Shown: positions 32,132-42,338, counted from the first letter of the stretch. The stretch: 64,000 nucleotides of DNA from Pontiella desulfatans (GCF_900890425.1 NZ_CAAHFG010000001.1:3906001-3970000), one strand, 5' to 3'. Program-made: numbers and translations. The notes: generated by a model not told the origin, from the sequence alone.

Positions 32132-34045
32132 CTATTCGCCGTCGAGGAAGCCCTCGAGCTTGCGGATACGGGTCGGGTGGCGCATCTTGCGCAGGGCCTT
32201 CGCCTCGATCTGGCGAATACGCTCGCGGGTGACGTTGAACTTGCGACCCACCTCCTCCAGCGTGCGCGGATAGCCATCCACCAGCCCGAAGCGGAGCGTA
32301 AGCACCTCCTGCTCGCGGTCGGTGAGCGTCTGGAGAACGTCGCCAATCTTTTCCTTCAGCAGGCTGAATGCGGTCATTTCGTCGGGCTTCTCGGCCGACT
32401 TATCCTCAATGAAGTCGCCGAAGTGCGTATCGTCGGAATCGCCGATCGGGCTCTGCAACGAGATCGGCTGCTGGGCAATCTTCAGGATGGCGCGGACGCG
32501 CTCGACCGGCAGCTCCATCTCGTCGGCCAGCTCCTCGGGGGTCGCTTCGCGACCGAATTCCTGAAGCAGCTGCTTCTGGATGCGCATCAGTTTATTGATC
32601 GTTTCGATCATGTGCACCGGAATACGGATCGTACGCGCCTGGTCGGCGATCGAACGGGTAATCGCCTGCCGGATCCACCAGGTGGCGTAGGTCGAGAATT
32701 TATAGCCGCGTCGGTATTCAAACTTTTCGACCGCTTTCATCAGGCCCATGTTGCCCTCCTGGATCAAATCCAGGAAGGAGAGGCCGCGGTTGGTGTATTT
32801 CTTGGCAATCGAAATCACCAGGCGCAGGTTGGCCTCGATCATCTCGGTTTTGGCCTTGAGTCCCTTGCGGAGCCAGACGCGCAGATCGGCAAAGTGCGCC
32901 ATGAACTCCTTCTGTTCCATATGGAGATAGGTTTCCAGCTCCTTGATCTCCTTGCGGATGCCGCGCAGATCGGTATTGGCGCTCTTGGCGCGGCTTTTCT
33001 TCAGACGATCCACCTCCTCGAGCAAGTGCTTCATCTTGTAGTAGGATTTATCGACCTCCGGAACGATATCCTCGATGGCCTTCTGCTTGAAATGAAGCTG
33101 CTTATAATATTCGGAAAGGCGCTGCTCCGCCTTGTCGAACATTTTCAGGGCCTTGCCTTCTTCCTCGCTGCCTTTCTTGGCCGAGGAATATTCGAGATAG
33201 TATTTGAGTTTCAGCTCGCGGTTGCGCTCGATGCCCTTGAGCACTTTCGGCAGGTCGTTGAAATAGTCCTCGCGACACTCGACATGCTTGTCGGAGATGA
33301 TGCGGTCGAAACGTTCCTTGCCCAGCTCAAGGCGCTCAATCACGCCGAGGTAGGCGTCGGTTGCGCAGCCAAGGCGGTTGAACATCTTGGTGGTGGCGAT
33401 CTCCGCCTCTTCGATACGCATGGAGATTTCCACCTCCTGCTCGCGGGTCAGCAGCGGCACCTGGCCCATTTGCTTCAGGTACATGCGAACCGGGTCGTCC
33501 AGAACATCGGAACGCGCGCTCTGCTTGTCGGCCTGCTCCTTTTCGAGTCGCGCCTGGTACTCCTCGACATCGTCCTGCCGGATAATATCGATTTCCATGC
33601 TCTGCAGCAGCCCCACGATCTTGTCGATGTCCTCGACAACAACCATGTCTTCCGGGAAGGCTTCGTTGATGTCCTCGTAGGTCAGGAACCCGTGGTCGGA
33701 CGCCAGCGCCATCAGTTCCTTGATGCGATCGTTGCGCTCTTCGCGATCCATCAGGGAAACACCGCCGGACGTTGCCTCATCAACGGCAGCCACGGTTGCG
33801 GCGACCTTGTCTTCCTGCGTTTTTGCTTCGGCGGAGGTTTCCGCCTTTTTCGCGGGGGCTTTCTTGACTGCGGCCTTTTTCCGGGCCGGTGCCTTTTTTA
33901 CAACTTTTTTTGCAGGTTCTATTTTTTGACCAGGAGCGGCGGCTTTCTTTGCGACGGTAATCGTGGTGGCTTTTTCAGTGTCGGGCTTAGAGGTTTTCTT
34001 GCTTGCGGCCTTCTTTGCGGAAGACTTCTTTTTCGAGACAGCCAT
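32132..34045 (-). CDS. rpoD: RNA polymerase primary sigma factor RpoD
   Basis: 637 residues. The N-terminal ~75 residues are a Lys/Ala/Pro-rich basic extension, then a region 1.1-like part ([32 protein letters not shown]). Region 1.2 is [24 protein letters not shown]. Regions 2.1-2.4 include [57 protein letters not shown]. Region 3 follows, and region 4.2 is [31 protein letters not shown] helical non-conserved insert sits between 1.2 and 2. It is the housekeeping sigma factor. A GGAGT ribosome site precedes the ATG. Confidence 0.97.
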   Translation of the reverse strand: MAVSKKKSSAKKAASKKTSKPDTEKATTITVAKKAAAPGQKIEPAKKVVKKAPARKKAAVKKAPAKKAETSAEAKTQEDKVAATVAAVDEATSGGVSLMDREERNDRIKELMALASDHGFLTYEDINEAFPEDMVVVEDIDKIVGLLQSMEIDIIRQDDVEEYQARLEKEQADKQSARSDVLDDPVRMYLKQMGQVPLLTREQEVEISMRIEEAEIATTKMFNRLGCATDAYLGVIERLELGKERFDRIISDKHVECREDYFNDLPKVLKGIERNRELKLKYYLEYSSAKKGSEEEGKALKMFDKAEQRLSEYYKQLHFKQKAIEDIVPEVDKSYYKMKHLLEEVDRLKKSRAKSANTDLRGIRKEIKELETYLHMEQKEFMAHFADLRVWLRKGLKAKTEMIEANLRLVISIAKKYTNRGLSFLDLIQEGNMGLMKAVEKFEYRRGYKFSTYATWWIRQAITRSIADQARTIRIPVHMIETINKLMRIQKQLLQEFGREATPEELADEMELPVERVRAILKIAQQPISLQSPIGDSDDTHFGDFIEDKSAEKPDEMTAFSLLKEKIGDVLQTLTDREQEVLTLRFGLVDGYPRTLEEVGRKFNVTRERIRQIEAKALRKMRHPTRIRKLEGFLDGE

Positions 34046-34213
34046 GGGACTCCTTGTTTATAAAAGTATACAGTTCACCTATTATAGTGAAGAAAGCCGG
34101 TAATTAATAGCAAGTTTCCCCTCCACGTCAACGTAAAGTTGCAACTAATTCTTTAAGGCCCCAAATGCGAATATTCGCTTGAAACATCCCTGCTCAACAA
34201 ACACTATTTTCAA

Positions 34214-36376
34214 ATGAATTCCATCTTCCGCCCCTACCCGTCCCATCCGTGGATCGCCGACTGGACCTTCGAGCCGCGCGGATGCAACGCCTCGTTCAGG
34301 GAAAACAGCCCCGGGCTTTTTTTCCAGGCCCGGGAAACCGTTGGAAGGATCGCCCCGAGCATGGCCGAACCGGCGTGGATACTCCAGGTCCCCGTCCCGC
34401 AAAATAGTGGCATCACCGTCCTCTTCAACGGCTTTTGCGCCTATTTCACCCGCAGGAAAGAACTGCTGGGCGCGGAAACAATCGTCCCGGAACCCGGCGT
34501 CCTCTGGGGGCAAACGGCCGGAATCCCGAATGCTATCCTGGCGACCGACCAGCCGATGGAGGAGGCGGAAGGATACCAGTGGATTGACCACGACGACTGC
34601 CCGGCCCTTCTCGCCTCCCGCGGCGGCACCTTCTGCCTGGTAACCAAAACCCACCTCAAATCGGAGGCCATCCGCATTGCGGAGGGCTATCTGGAAAAAA
34701 ACCTGGACAGGGTCATGGAGCAGGAACTGGCCTACCGAAAAGGGGCAAGCAACCTGTTCGAAGACATGGCCCACCACGATTCGCTGGCCGTAATCTGCGC
34801 CGAATCCATGATGAAGGCCCTGCGTCCACCGGAGGGCGGCATCCCGCTATCCTGGTGCCAATCCTCGACCTCCGGCACAGTCGGCCTCGACATCAACGAA
34901 CTCTTCCCGCTGGCGCAGGCCTGGAAACTGATTGATCCGGAAATGGCCGAGGAGCTCGTCACCTGCGCGCTCAAACTCCAGAACAACGCGGGTGCCATCC
35001 CCATCTTCTACTCGCCCCACGCCACCCATTCCCTCATGGAAGCACCTAAACCGCTCATGGCAAAAACCATCGAGTCGGTGTGGGAAGCCCGGCGGGACGA
35101 GGCCTTTCTGACCACCGTGCTTCCATTGCTCCGGCGCCATATCCAATGGATGCTTCACCATTTCGATCCCAAGCGCAAAGGGATCCACTGCTGGAAAAAC
35201 AGCGCCGAATGCGTGGTTCCAGCCCTCTACGAAACGGATTTGGCCACGGTGGATCTGACCGTGCTCCTGCTCACCGAAATCGATGCCCTAAACCGCCTGC
35301 GGCGCAATTGCCCGATCTACCAGGACGACCCCGAAACCTTTGAAGAAGAGCGCACCCAGCTGGAACACAACCTGAACGAAATGTTCTGGAACGAACCGGA
35401 ATCCGCCTTCACCAAGGCCTACCTTCGCGATAACGAAACGACACTCCGCGGCTTCCCTGCCTTCATGCCTTTGCTTTGGCATGGCCTTCCCGTTTTGCGC
35501 AAGAACGCCATGCTCGACCGGGTCCACGAATCCGGAACCCTGCCGGGCGGCCTAAGCGTGCTCAGCTGGCGCAAGTCCGCCATGGACGACGACTCGTTCC
35601 CGATCCTCCAGCAGTTGCTCACCTTCCATGCCTTGAAACAATCCGATCCCCACGGCACGCTGATGTACGACTTCTCCCGCATCACCCTCCAAGGCTTCGT
35701 GGAGTGGCATACGTTGTCGCTGGAGGAGGATAAGCGGCTGCAAATCAATCCGGTCATGGCCGCCTTCATCATGAACGTCCAGGCCATCCGGCAATACCGC
35801 TACCATGCAAAGGGCGGGTTCACCGGCTATATGTTCAAACTAATGCGCAAGGCCAAGGCCGACCGTTTCGATCTGGCGGTCATCGCCGCAACCATTTTCA
35901 CCGTGTTCAGCGTCCACACGGTCTACACCATCCTCCAGGCCCCCCCGCCCCTTCAAATGCTCGAAGCCCAGATGAATGCGGCCTACGCCAACAAGGATGC
36001 CGGGCAAACGCTTCGGAACTGCATGCAGATCATCAGGCACTACCCCCACGACGCCGCGACGGCCCGGTTGCTGGCCGGCAACATCTCCCTGTTGCAGAAC
36101 AATCTACCGCAAGCCGGCACGCTCTTCGAGGACATCCGCAAGGACTATCCCGACAGCCCGGGCCCGATGATTGCGCTGGGACTCACCTACCAGTTGCTGG
36201 GCCGCTTCGAAGAGGCGGAATCGAACTATCACGAATTCTGCTACATCTTCGACGAAATCTTCCCCGAGCTCACCGGCAGGATCAACCACTTCCGCCAGCT
36301 CATGCAGGAGGGATTCAAGTCGCCGCCAAAGTGGCAGGAAATTTATCGATATCAGCTGATGCACGAGCTAGAGTAG
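34214..36376 (+). CDS. Membrane-anchored (alpha/alpha)6 glycosidase-like protein with C-terminal TPR
   Basis: 720 residues without a signal peptide. Residues ~160-550 resemble an (alpha/alpha)6-barrel glycosidase such as GH63/GH37 (HHDSLAVICAESMM, SWCQSSTSGTVGLDINELFPLAQAWKLID, GIHCWKNSAECVVPALYETDLATVDLTVLLLTEIDAL, MFWNEPESAFTKAYLRDNETTLRGFPAFMPLLW). A transmembrane helix follows at ~553-575 (LAVIAATIFTVFSVHTVYTIL), then TPR-like helices (LEAQMNAAYANKDAGQTLRNCMQIIRHYP; ARLLAGNISLLQNNLPQAGTLFEDI; ALGLTYQLLGRFEEAESNY). The catalytic Asp/Glu pair was not assigned. The odd order suggests the barrel faces the cytoplasm and the TPR the periplasm. Function inferred only by fold. Confidence 0.62.
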   Translation: MNSIFRPYPSHPWIADWTFEPRGCNASFRENSPGLFFQARETVGRIAPSMAEPAWILQVPVPQNSGITVLFNGFCAYFTRRKELLGAETIVPEPGVLWGQTAGIPNAILATDQPMEEAEGYQWIDHDDCPALLASRGGTFCLVTKTHLKSEAIRIAEGYLEKNLDRVMEQELAYRKGASNLFEDMAHHDSLAVICAESMMKALRPPEGGIPLSWCQSSTSGTVGLDINELFPLAQAWKLIDPEMAEELVTCALKLQNNAGAIPIFYSPHATHSLMEAPKPLMAKTIESVWEARRDEAFLTTVLPLLRRHIQWMLHHFDPKRKGIHCWKNSAECVVPALYETDLATVDLTVLLLTEIDALNRLRRNCPIYQDDPETFEEERTQLEHNLNEMFWNEPESAFTKAYLRDNETTLRGFPAFMPLLWHGLPVLRKNAMLDRVHESGTLPGGLSVLSWRKSAMDDDSFPILQQLLTFHALKQSDPHGTLMYDFSRITLQGFVEWHTLSLEEDKRLQINPVMAAFIMNVQAIRQYRYHAKGGFTGYMFKLMRKAKADRFDLAVIAATIFTVFSVHTVYTILQAPPPLQMLEAQMNAAYANKDAGQTLRNCMQIIRHYPHDAATARLLAGNISLLQNNLPQAGTLFEDIRKDYPDSPGPMIALGLTYQLLGRFEEAESNYHEFCYIFDEIFPELTGRINHFRQLMQEGFKSPPKWQEIYRYQLMHELE

Positions 36377-36407
36377 CGCGCATTATTGAAATTCCAGAAA
36401 GGTTCGC

Positions 36408-36788
36408 ATGAAAAAAACACTGTTGTTTGCCCTCGCCGTCCTTGCCCTCGCGGCAACCGGATGCGGCGACCGTGAGGCCCGCGCCAAGGAAAAGAAGGCC
36501 AACACCACCTTCATGTTCTGGTGCTTCCGCAAGGAAATCGTATCCGACAACTACCACGTGCCCGACATGCGGACCGCCGCCGCCGCGCAATACCTGCAGA
36601 ACAAAATGAAGGCCGTGCCCGGCTACGACGACAGCTCCTACGACCTCGAAAAAAACATCCTGACCGTCAGCTACAAAAGCAGCACCGTTCGGAAAATGAA
36701 CTTCGAGGAAGCCATTGCCGAGGCCGGATTCCCCGTCAACCTGCGCCCTGCGGATCCCAAAGCCAAAATTCCCGAAGGAGTGAAATAG
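36408..36788 (+). CDS. Small lipoprotein with a heavy-metal-associated-like fold
   Basis: 126 residues. Signal peptide with lipobox LAATGCGD. The mature part (FMFWCFRKEIVSDNYHVPDMRTAAAAQYLQNKMKAVPGYDDSSYDLEKNILTVSYKSSTVRKMNFEEAIAEAGFPVN) has the beta-alpha-beta-beta-alpha-beta order of HMA domains, including a VSYKS strand and EEAIAEAGF helix, but lacks the metal-binding CxxC. The role is unknown; a structural or sensor lipoprotein is plausible. An AGAAAGG ribosome site lies upstream, and pepA begins two bases after the stop. Confidence 0.72.
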   Translation: MKKTLLFALAVLALAATGCGDREARAKEKKANTTFMFWCFRKEIVSDNYHVPDMRTAAAAQYLQNKMKAVPGYDDSSYDLEKNILTVSYKSSTVRKMNFEEAIAEAGFPVNLRPADPKAKIPEGVK

Positions 36789-36789
36789 C

Positions 36790-38247
36790 ATGAAGTTTTC
36801 CATATCCCCCGCCCCGCTGGCCGAACAGAAAAAAGAGGCCCTCGTGGTTTTTTGCCAAGGAGGGGAAATCCTGCTCCCATCGGGCAGCGCAGGGCTTAGG
36901 AAGCAACTTGCCGCACTCCTGAAGAACTCGGCATTCAAGGGCGAACCGGGCCAGGTGGCCCAGCTCCCGCTCAATGGGAAACAAGTCCTTCTCACCGGAA
37001 TCGGTGCCGCGAAATATTTCCACAACGGCCTGCTCGAGCAAGCCGCCGCCGCCGCCATCAAGGCCGGGCGGGCCGCCGGGCTCAAAACCTTCGCCATGGC
37101 CTCGACCCTCACGCTCGAAGGCGTTTCCGAAACGGACTACCAGCTCCTCGCAGGACGCGGCGCGGCGTGGGGAACCTACGAATACGCCACCTTCAAAACC
37201 TCCGCGAAAAAGAGTGCGGCGGCAACGCTAACCTTCGCCGGACCGGTCGAGGACAGAGGGGTCATCAAGGATGCCGAGGCGCAGGGAGCCGCACTGGTCG
37301 GCACCGCCGACCTCGCCAACATGCCCGGCAACAAGGCCACCCCAACCGCCATCGCCGACTGGGCCAAAACGATGGCCAAGGAAAACGGACTCACCTGCAA
37401 GGTGATGGGCGAAACCGAGCTGGCCAAAAAAGGGTGCGGCGGCATCCTCTCCGTTGCCAGCGGCGGCGCGGAAGAAGCCCGAATGATCATCCTCAAGCAC
37501 AAGGGAACCGACCCGAAAGCCAAACCCATCGTACTCGTCGGGAAAACCCTCACGTTCGATTCCGGCGGCATCTCGCTCAAGCCCGGCAAGGGCATGGAAT
37601 GGATGCGCTACGACAAGAGTGGCGGCATGGCCGTGCTCACCGCCATGCAGATGATTGCCCGCATGAACGTTGAGGTGCCCGTGGTCGGCATCCTTTGCGC
37701 CGCCGAAAACATGCCCGGATCCAAAGCCACCCGCCCCGGCGACATCGTTACCGCCTACAAAGGAAAAACCGTCGAAGTGTGCAACACCGATGCCGAAGGT
37801 CGCTTGGCCCTCATGGATGCACTGGGGCTCGCGGTCGACATGAAGCCGCGCGCGATCGTCGACATCGCCACGCTCACGGGCGCCGTCATCATGGCACTCG
37901 GCGGCTCAGCCGCAGCCGTGCTCGGCAACCAACCGCAGATCGTCAACGAACTGATCGACGCGGGCCTGACCGCCGGCGAACGCCTTTGGCAACTGCCGAT
38001 CTTCAAGGATTATTCCGACAACATGAAGTCCGACTTCGCCGACCTCTCCAACATCAGCAAAACCCCCGGCGCCGGAACGGCAACCGCGGCGGCCTTCCTG
38101 CAAGAATTCGTTCCCGAGGATATTCCGTGGGCGCACATCGACATCGCAGGCACCGCCTGGCTCGAATCGCCCAAGCCCCACCAGGCCCCCGGCGCAACGC
38201 TCTTCGGTGCCCGCACCCTCGCCCAATGGGTCGCGTCGCAGGACTAA
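36790..38247 (+). CDS. pepA: Leucyl aminopeptidase (M17 family)
   Basis: 485 residues, the usual PepA length. A dinuclear zinc/manganese exopeptidase that removes N-terminal amino acids. The N-terminal third is the macro-like domain. The C-terminal catalytic domain shows VLVGKTLTFDSGGISLKPGKGMEWMRYDKSGGMAV (metal and catalytic Lys/Asp residues), the NTDAEGRLALMDAL signature with metal-binding Asp and Glu and the catalytic Arg, and IDIATLTGAVIMALG, then GTAWLESPKPHQAPGATLFG. A GGAG ribosome site precedes the ATG. It may form an operon with the lipoprotein and the DUF456 gene. Confidence 0.96.
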   Translation: MKFSISPAPLAEQKKEALVVFCQGGEILLPSGSAGLRKQLAALLKNSAFKGEPGQVAQLPLNGKQVLLTGIGAAKYFHNGLLEQAAAAAIKAGRAAGLKTFAMASTLTLEGVSETDYQLLAGRGAAWGTYEYATFKTSAKKSAAATLTFAGPVEDRGVIKDAEAQGAALVGTADLANMPGNKATPTAIADWAKTMAKENGLTCKVMGETELAKKGCGGILSVASGGAEEARMIILKHKGTDPKAKPIVLVGKTLTFDSGGISLKPGKGMEWMRYDKSGGMAVLTAMQMIARMNVEVPVVGILCAAENMPGSKATRPGDIVTAYKGKTVEVCNTDAEGRLALMDALGLAVDMKPRAIVDIATLTGAVIMALGGSAAAVLGNQPQIVNELIDAGLTAGERLWQLPIFKDYSDNMKSDFADLSNISKTPGAGTATAAAFLQEFVPEDIPWAHIDIAGTAWLESPKPHQAPGATLFGARTLAQWVASQD

Positions 38248-38250
38248 CCC

Positions 38251-38796
38251 ATGGAACTCGACTGGCAATCGGTCGGAACGTTTGGCATCTACACGCTGGC
38301 AGGAGTGCTCTGCATCGCCGGATTCATCCTCTCGTGCCTATCGCTTTCCGGCACCTGGGTGGTTTTGGCCGCAACCGGACTGGTGGCGTGGCACCGCTGG
38401 CCGGCCTTCCCGGGGCTCGCAACCCTCATCGTTTTCCTGCTGCTCTGCATCGGGGTTGAAGCCATCGAAACCATGGCCGGCACCTGGGGCGTGCAACGAC
38501 GCGGCGGCTCAAAGGCCGCCGGCATGGCCGCCTTGGCCGGCGGTTTCATCGGCATGATCCTAGGCGGCTTCATTCCAATACCCATCATAGGGAATCTCGT
38601 TGGCATGATTGCCGGCAGCTTCGGACTCGCCTTTGTTGTTGAGCATTCGAAAATGAAAAAGGCCGACCATGCCGCGCATGTTGCAACCGGCGCCGTACTC
38701 GCCCGTCTGGGCGTCATCTTCCTCAAGGTCGGAATCACCCTCGCCATGAGCGCCGCCCTGGCGCTCGGCTGCGTCCTGACGAAACAAACCACATGA
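38251..38796 (+). CDS. DUF456 family membrane protein
   Basis: 181 residues with five or six membrane helices and a Gly-rich repeat pattern (AAGMAALAGGFIGMILGGFIPIPIIGNLVGMIAGSFGLAFVVEH) typical of the DUF456 family; the WGVQRRGGSKAAG loop also fits. Function unknown. It begins four bases after pepA and its last codons overlap the start of the next gene (ATGA), suggesting co-translation. Confidence 0.87.
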   Translation: MELDWQSVGTFGIYTLAGVLCIAGFILSCLSLSGTWVVLAATGLVAWHRWPAFPGLATLIVFLLLCIGVEAIETMAGTWGVQRRGGSKAAGMAALAGGFIGMILGGFIPIPIIGNLVGMIAGSFGLAFVVEHSKMKKADHAAHVATGAVLARLGVIFLKVGITLAMSAALALGCVLTKQTT

Positions 38797-39914
38797 AAAA
38801 GAAACCTGATACGCAATACGCAGTACGCAATACGCAGTCAAAGATCGCCTACTACATCACCGCCCACGGCTATGGGCATGGAACCCGCTCCTGCGACATC
38901 CTCAATGCCCTACGCACAGCCGCCCCCAATGTCCCGATCATGGTCAAGACCGACCTGCCCACCGACTTCATGGCCAGCCGCCTACCCGACACCATCGACG
39001 TCCGGCCCGGCGCCTTCGACCTCGGCCTGATCCAAAAAGATTCCATCCAGGTTGACCTCGAAGCCTCCATCGATACCCTCGAAAAACTCTATTCCCGCGA
39101 AGAGGAACTGATTGCCCAGGAAGCGGACTTCATGCAGCGCGAAAACATCGGCGTGGTCGTGGCCGATATTCCCGCCATTCCGCTGGCCGCCGCGCAACGG
39201 GCCGGAATCCCCAACGTGGCCACCAGCAACTTTGGCTGGAACTGGATCTATTCCGAATTCATCGGCCACGATCCACGCTGGAAAACCTATGTCGAAAAGT
39301 TCCGCCAGGTCTACGCTCAGACCGACCTGCTGCTGCGCCAGCCCTTCGCCGAGCCGATGGAAGCCTTCCCGAACCAGATCGACCTGCCGTTGCTGGCCAA
39401 ACCCGGCACCGAATGCCGCGCCCGCATTGCCGAAGCCACCGGAGCCGATCCCACCAAACAATGGATCCTGCTTTCCTTCACCACCCTGGACTTGAACCAA
39501 GAGGCCCTGGCCCGATTATCATACTTGCATAAGTATGATATTTTCACCGTCGACCCCCTGGAATGGCCGGATTCCAACATCCGTTGCCTATCCCGTTCGC
39601 TTGCCCCCTTTGCCGACATTCTTGCCTCCTGCGACGTGGTGGTCACCAAGCCCGGATTCGGGATCGTCTCCGAATGCATCGCCAACACCAAGCCGATCAT
39701 CTATTCGGACCGGAAGAATTTCCTGGAATACCCCATTCTGGTGGATGCGATCGAGCGCTACTGCAAACAGGCGTTCATTCCCAATGCGGAGTTGTACGCA
39801 GGAGAATTGGAACGGGCCCTTGTCGCGATTGAAACCGCGCCCGCACCGCGCGAGGCCATGCCTCGCGGCGGCGCAGAACGTGCCGCCGCGGAAATCCTGA
39901 AGCGGCTGGGATAA
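38793..39914 (+). CDS. GT-B glycosyltransferase-like protein (family 28/L-arabinokinase N-domain type)
   Basis: 373 residues. The N-terminal Rossmann half starts IAYYITAHGYGHGTRSCDILNAL, where the HGYGHGTR loop is that of glycosyltransferase family 28/MurG-like proteins and of the N-domain of L-arabinokinases. The C-terminal half contains the nucleotide-sugar-binding FADILASCDVVVTKPGFGIVSECIANTKPIIYSDRKNFLEYPILVDAI. A UDP-sugar-dependent transferase or related enzyme is likely, but the acceptor is unknown. The first 18 codons come from two 14-bp tandem direct repeats (38811-38838). The gene overlaps DUF456 as ATGA. Confidence 0.82.
   Translation: MKKKPDTQYAVRNTQSKIAYYITAHGYGHGTRSCDILNALRTAAPNVPIMVKTDLPTDFMASRLPDTIDVRPGAFDLGLIQKDSIQVDLEASIDTLEKLYSREEELIAQEADFMQRENIGVVVADIPAIPLAAAQRAGIPNVATSNFGWNWIYSEFIGHDPRWKTYVEKFRQVYAQTDLLLRQPFAEPMEAFPNQIDLPLLAKPGTECRARIAEATGADPTKQWILLSFTTLDLNQEALARLSYLHKYDIFTVDPLEWPDSNIRCLSRSLAPFADILASCDVVVTKPGFGIVSECIANTKPIIYSDRKNFLEYPILVDAIERYCKQAFIPNAELYAGELERALVAIETAPAPREAMPRGGAERAAAEILKRLG
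38811..38838 (+). repeat. Two tandem 14-bp direct repeats in the coding start of the glycosyltransferase
   Basis: ACGCAATACGCAGT occurs twice in tandem at 38811-38824 and 38825-38838, between the start codon and the conserved domain. Confidence 0.9.
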
Positions 39915-40030
39915 AAGAAAGGGGCTTTGCCCCATGCTAGAGGTGTAGTGCCGTTGGCACATTTCCCGTTCGACGGGGCAGGCGGGCCGCCTGCGGTACA
40001 TTGAAGAAACGTTGTAGACGGGTTGCCGGG

Positions 40031-40450
40031 CTAAATGTCTTGTCCGGCTTCTGGATGATGCTTGGCCCCTTGCGGGGATACGGACTGCCGCTGTTGCGAA
40101 ACGCCGACCAGCAATACACCAACGACCGCCAGCACATAGCCGGTCGATTCGAGAACTGGAATATGTTTCAGGGGAAGCACGATCAACCGGCCGCTCTCGC
40201 CATCGACCCCCATGATTGCGGCAGCAATCATGACGGAAACGATGACGAACGAAATGGCCAGCCCTAGCGATGCCCCCTTGATGTCCGCCCACAGCACGAG
40301 ATACTGGGTTGCCAGAATGGTTCCGGCAATACCCAGCACCCAGTACAACGCGGATTGCCCACCTGCGACGGCATACTTGCATTTCTTAATGCAGGCGATG
40401 GTGCCCACGTTGCACGCAGCCGCCACCAAGGTGAGCATCACGTTGTTCAT
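40031..40450 (-). CDS. Small four-helix DMT/SMR-like membrane protein
   Basis: 139 residues with four hydrophobic helices ([81 protein letters not shown]). It resembles half-size EamA or small multidrug resistance transporters, but the characteristic Glu of EmrE was not confirmed. Its ATG overlaps the fucI stop (ATGA), so it is translationally coupled to fucose isomerase and could move a sugar-derived product or fucose itself. That role is inference from context. Confidence 0.68.
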   Translation of the reverse strand: MNNVMLTLVAAACNVGTIACIKKCKYAVAGGQSALYWVLGIAGTILATQYLVLWADIKGASLGLAISFVIVSVMIAAAIMGVDGESGRLIVLPLKHIPVLESTGYVLAVVGVLLVGVSQQRQSVSPQGAKHHPEAGQDI

Positions 40451-42234
40451 CCGTAGACCGGGCCGTAAGTTTCGCAGGCGCGGAAATCGGCGCCTTCGCG
40501 GTTTTCCGTACCGAACGAGCTCCAGGCCGCCGGACGGAAGACATCGCCGTCTTCAACGTTGTGCATGAAGACCGGAATGCGCAGGATCGCGGCGAGCGAG
40601 ATCAGGTCGGCCCCAATGTGGCCATAGCTGAACGCGCCGTGGTTGGCGCCCCAGTTGGCCATCACGGAATAGGTATCAACAAAGGCCCCCTTGCCGGTAA
40701 TCCGCGGCGCGAACCAGGTGGTCGGCCAGGTGCTGTTGGTGCGGTTGTCGAGCACCTTGTGGACGTCGTCCGGAAGCTCAACCGTCCAACCTTCGGCAAT
40801 CTGCAACACCGGGCCAAGGCCCTTGACCATGTTGACGCGGCTCATGGTGATCGGCATGCCGGCCTTGGTTACGAATTTGGACGACCAGCCACCGCCGGGG
40901 AAATATTCCGTGACGGACGGATGCCAGGTGGTTGCTTTCAGGCAGGCGTCTTTTTCGGCTTCGCTGATTTCCCAGAAGGGCTTCATGGCCGGCTCGCCAT
41001 CCACACTCTGCTGTCCGCAGCCGTCGAGCGCGGCGGAACCGGAGTTGATCAGGTGGATGATGCCATCGGCGGCAACGCCGTCGAGCTGGTGGCCGGTAAC
41101 GCGCTTAACGGCGTCCGGGCTCCAGTAGGTGCGCACATCGGCGAAGACCTGCGCGGTGTTGGTGAGCAGATGCCCGAAGAGCATCGGCACGCCGTTGAAC
41201 GCGTCGTTTTCGGTGGCCACCAGGCGCGGCATGCGGATGCCGCTCCAGTCGAACGAGCTGTTGGAGATGGCTTCGAGGAAGTCGCCGTTGGCATAGGTGT
41301 CCGTCCAGTGGCGCTGCCCCTGGAAACCGGAGACGATGGCATTGTGGCCGCGCGCCTCTTCCTTATAGCCCATATCGATGAGTGCTTCGTTGCCATACAT
41401 CAGGTCGCGGGTGATCAGCGCCATCTTGACCGACATTTCCCACTCGGCATCGAGCTTTTCACGCGAACGGGTGGTTTCCGGCGAATTCGGGTCGTCGCCT
41501 TCCGGGCAGTTTTCCTTCACCCAGGACAGCGCCGTTTCATATTCCGCGGCATCGTAGATCTCATCGCGGATGCGGCGGTGCATTTCGGTCAGGTCGATCG
41601 CTTCGACGCGCATGCCGAGATAGTCTTCGAAGAATTGCTGGTCGACGATGGAACCGGCAATCCCCATGGAAACGCCGCCCATGGAGAGGTAGGACTTGCC
41701 CTTCATCATGGCCGCGGCCAGACCGGCCTTGGCAAAGCGCAACAGCTTTTCGGAAACATCGGCGGGGATGGAGGTGTCGCCCGCATCCTGCACATCGCGG
41801 CCATAAATGCCGAAGGCCGGAAGGCCCTTCTGGGCGTGGGCAGCCAGTACCGCTGCGAGGTAGACCGCGCCGGGACGCTCGGTGCCGTTGAAGCCCCAGA
41901 CGGCCTTCGGGCGCATCGGATCCATGTCCATCGTTTCGGAGCCATAGCACCAGCACGGGGTGACCGTGAGGGAGACGCCCACGTTTTCGGCATCGAACTT
42001 TTCGGCACAGGCGGCCGCTTCGGCCACGCCCCCGATGCAAGTGTCGGCAATGACACACTCGACCGGCTCGCCGTTCGGGTATTTGAGATTTTCGCTGATG
42101 TGCTTCGCCGCGGCCTTGGCCATGTTCATGACCTGGTCTTCGAGCGATTCGCGGACGCCGCCGTAGCGGCCATCGATGGTCGGGCGGATGCCGATTTTCG
42201 GAAGTTTGGTAATCCATGTGTTTGACGTTGCCAT
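40447..42234 (-). CDS. fucI: L-fucose isomerase
   Basis: 595 residues, the expected length. FucI interconverts L-fucose and L-fuculose, the first step of fucose breakdown from fucoidan or host-type glycans, using Mn2+. Recognisable elements are [45 protein letters not shown], the substrate region [88 protein letters not shown], and the metal-binding GGWSSKFV...NWGANHG C-terminal part. An AGGAG ribosome site precedes the ATG, and a 17-bp palindrome lies further upstream. Confidence 0.97.
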   Translation of the reverse strand: MATSNTWITKLPKIGIRPTIDGRYGGVRESLEDQVMNMAKAAAKHISENLKYPNGEPVECVIADTCIGGVAEAAACAEKFDAENVGVSLTVTPCWCYGSETMDMDPMRPKAVWGFNGTERPGAVYLAAVLAAHAQKGLPAFGIYGRDVQDAGDTSIPADVSEKLLRFAKAGLAAAMMKGKSYLSMGGVSMGIAGSIVDQQFFEDYLGMRVEAIDLTEMHRRIRDEIYDAAEYETALSWVKENCPEGDDPNSPETTRSREKLDAEWEMSVKMALITRDLMYGNEALIDMGYKEEARGHNAIVSGFQGQRHWTDTYANGDFLEAISNSSFDWSGIRMPRLVATENDAFNGVPMLFGHLLTNTAQVFADVRTYWSPDAVKRVTGHQLDGVAADGIIHLINSGSAALDGCGQQSVDGEPAMKPFWEISEAEKDACLKATTWHPSVTEYFPGGGWSSKFVTKAGMPITMSRVNMVKGLGPVLQIAEGWTVELPDDVHKVLDNRTNSTWPTTWFAPRITGKGAFVDTYSVMANWGANHGAFSYGHIGADLISLAAILRIPVFMHNVEDGDVFRPAAWSSFGTENREGADFRACETYGPVYG

Positions 42235-42253
42235 ATAGCTCTCCTTGGTTGTC

Positions 42254-42270
42254 TATTGATGGCATCAATA
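42254..42270. promoter_or_regulatory. 17-bp palindrome upstream of fucI, candidate operator
   Basis: TATTGATG-G-CATCAATA is a perfect 8+1+8 palindrome centred about 28 bp upstream of the fucI ATG, in the divergent gap with the AraC-family regulator. Size and place suit a repressor or regulator site. Which protein binds is unknown; AraC proteins usually use direct repeats, so another factor is possible. Confidence 0.5.
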
Positions 42271-42338
42271 AACACTTAAACGTCAAACTTGTCGGTCGGA
42301 TTTCGGGGTGGTATATTTTATACATTTAAGGAAAAACC

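Noticed and set aside
32027-34063. A 678-codon plus-strand frame opposite rpoD
   Set aside because: Antisense shadow; the minus strand encodes all sigma-70 regions with a proper start and terminator.
39918-40025. Terminator after the glycosyltransferase (GGGGCTTTGCCCC) and GGCGGGCCGCCTGC hairpin
   Set aside because: Stems exist but no T tract follows; they look like dispersed GC-rich repeats, so a terminator was not called.
40561-42225. A 554-codon plus-strand frame opposite fucI
   Set aside because: Antisense shadow of the clear fucose isomerase gene; low-complexity His/Val/Gly-rich translation with no motifs.
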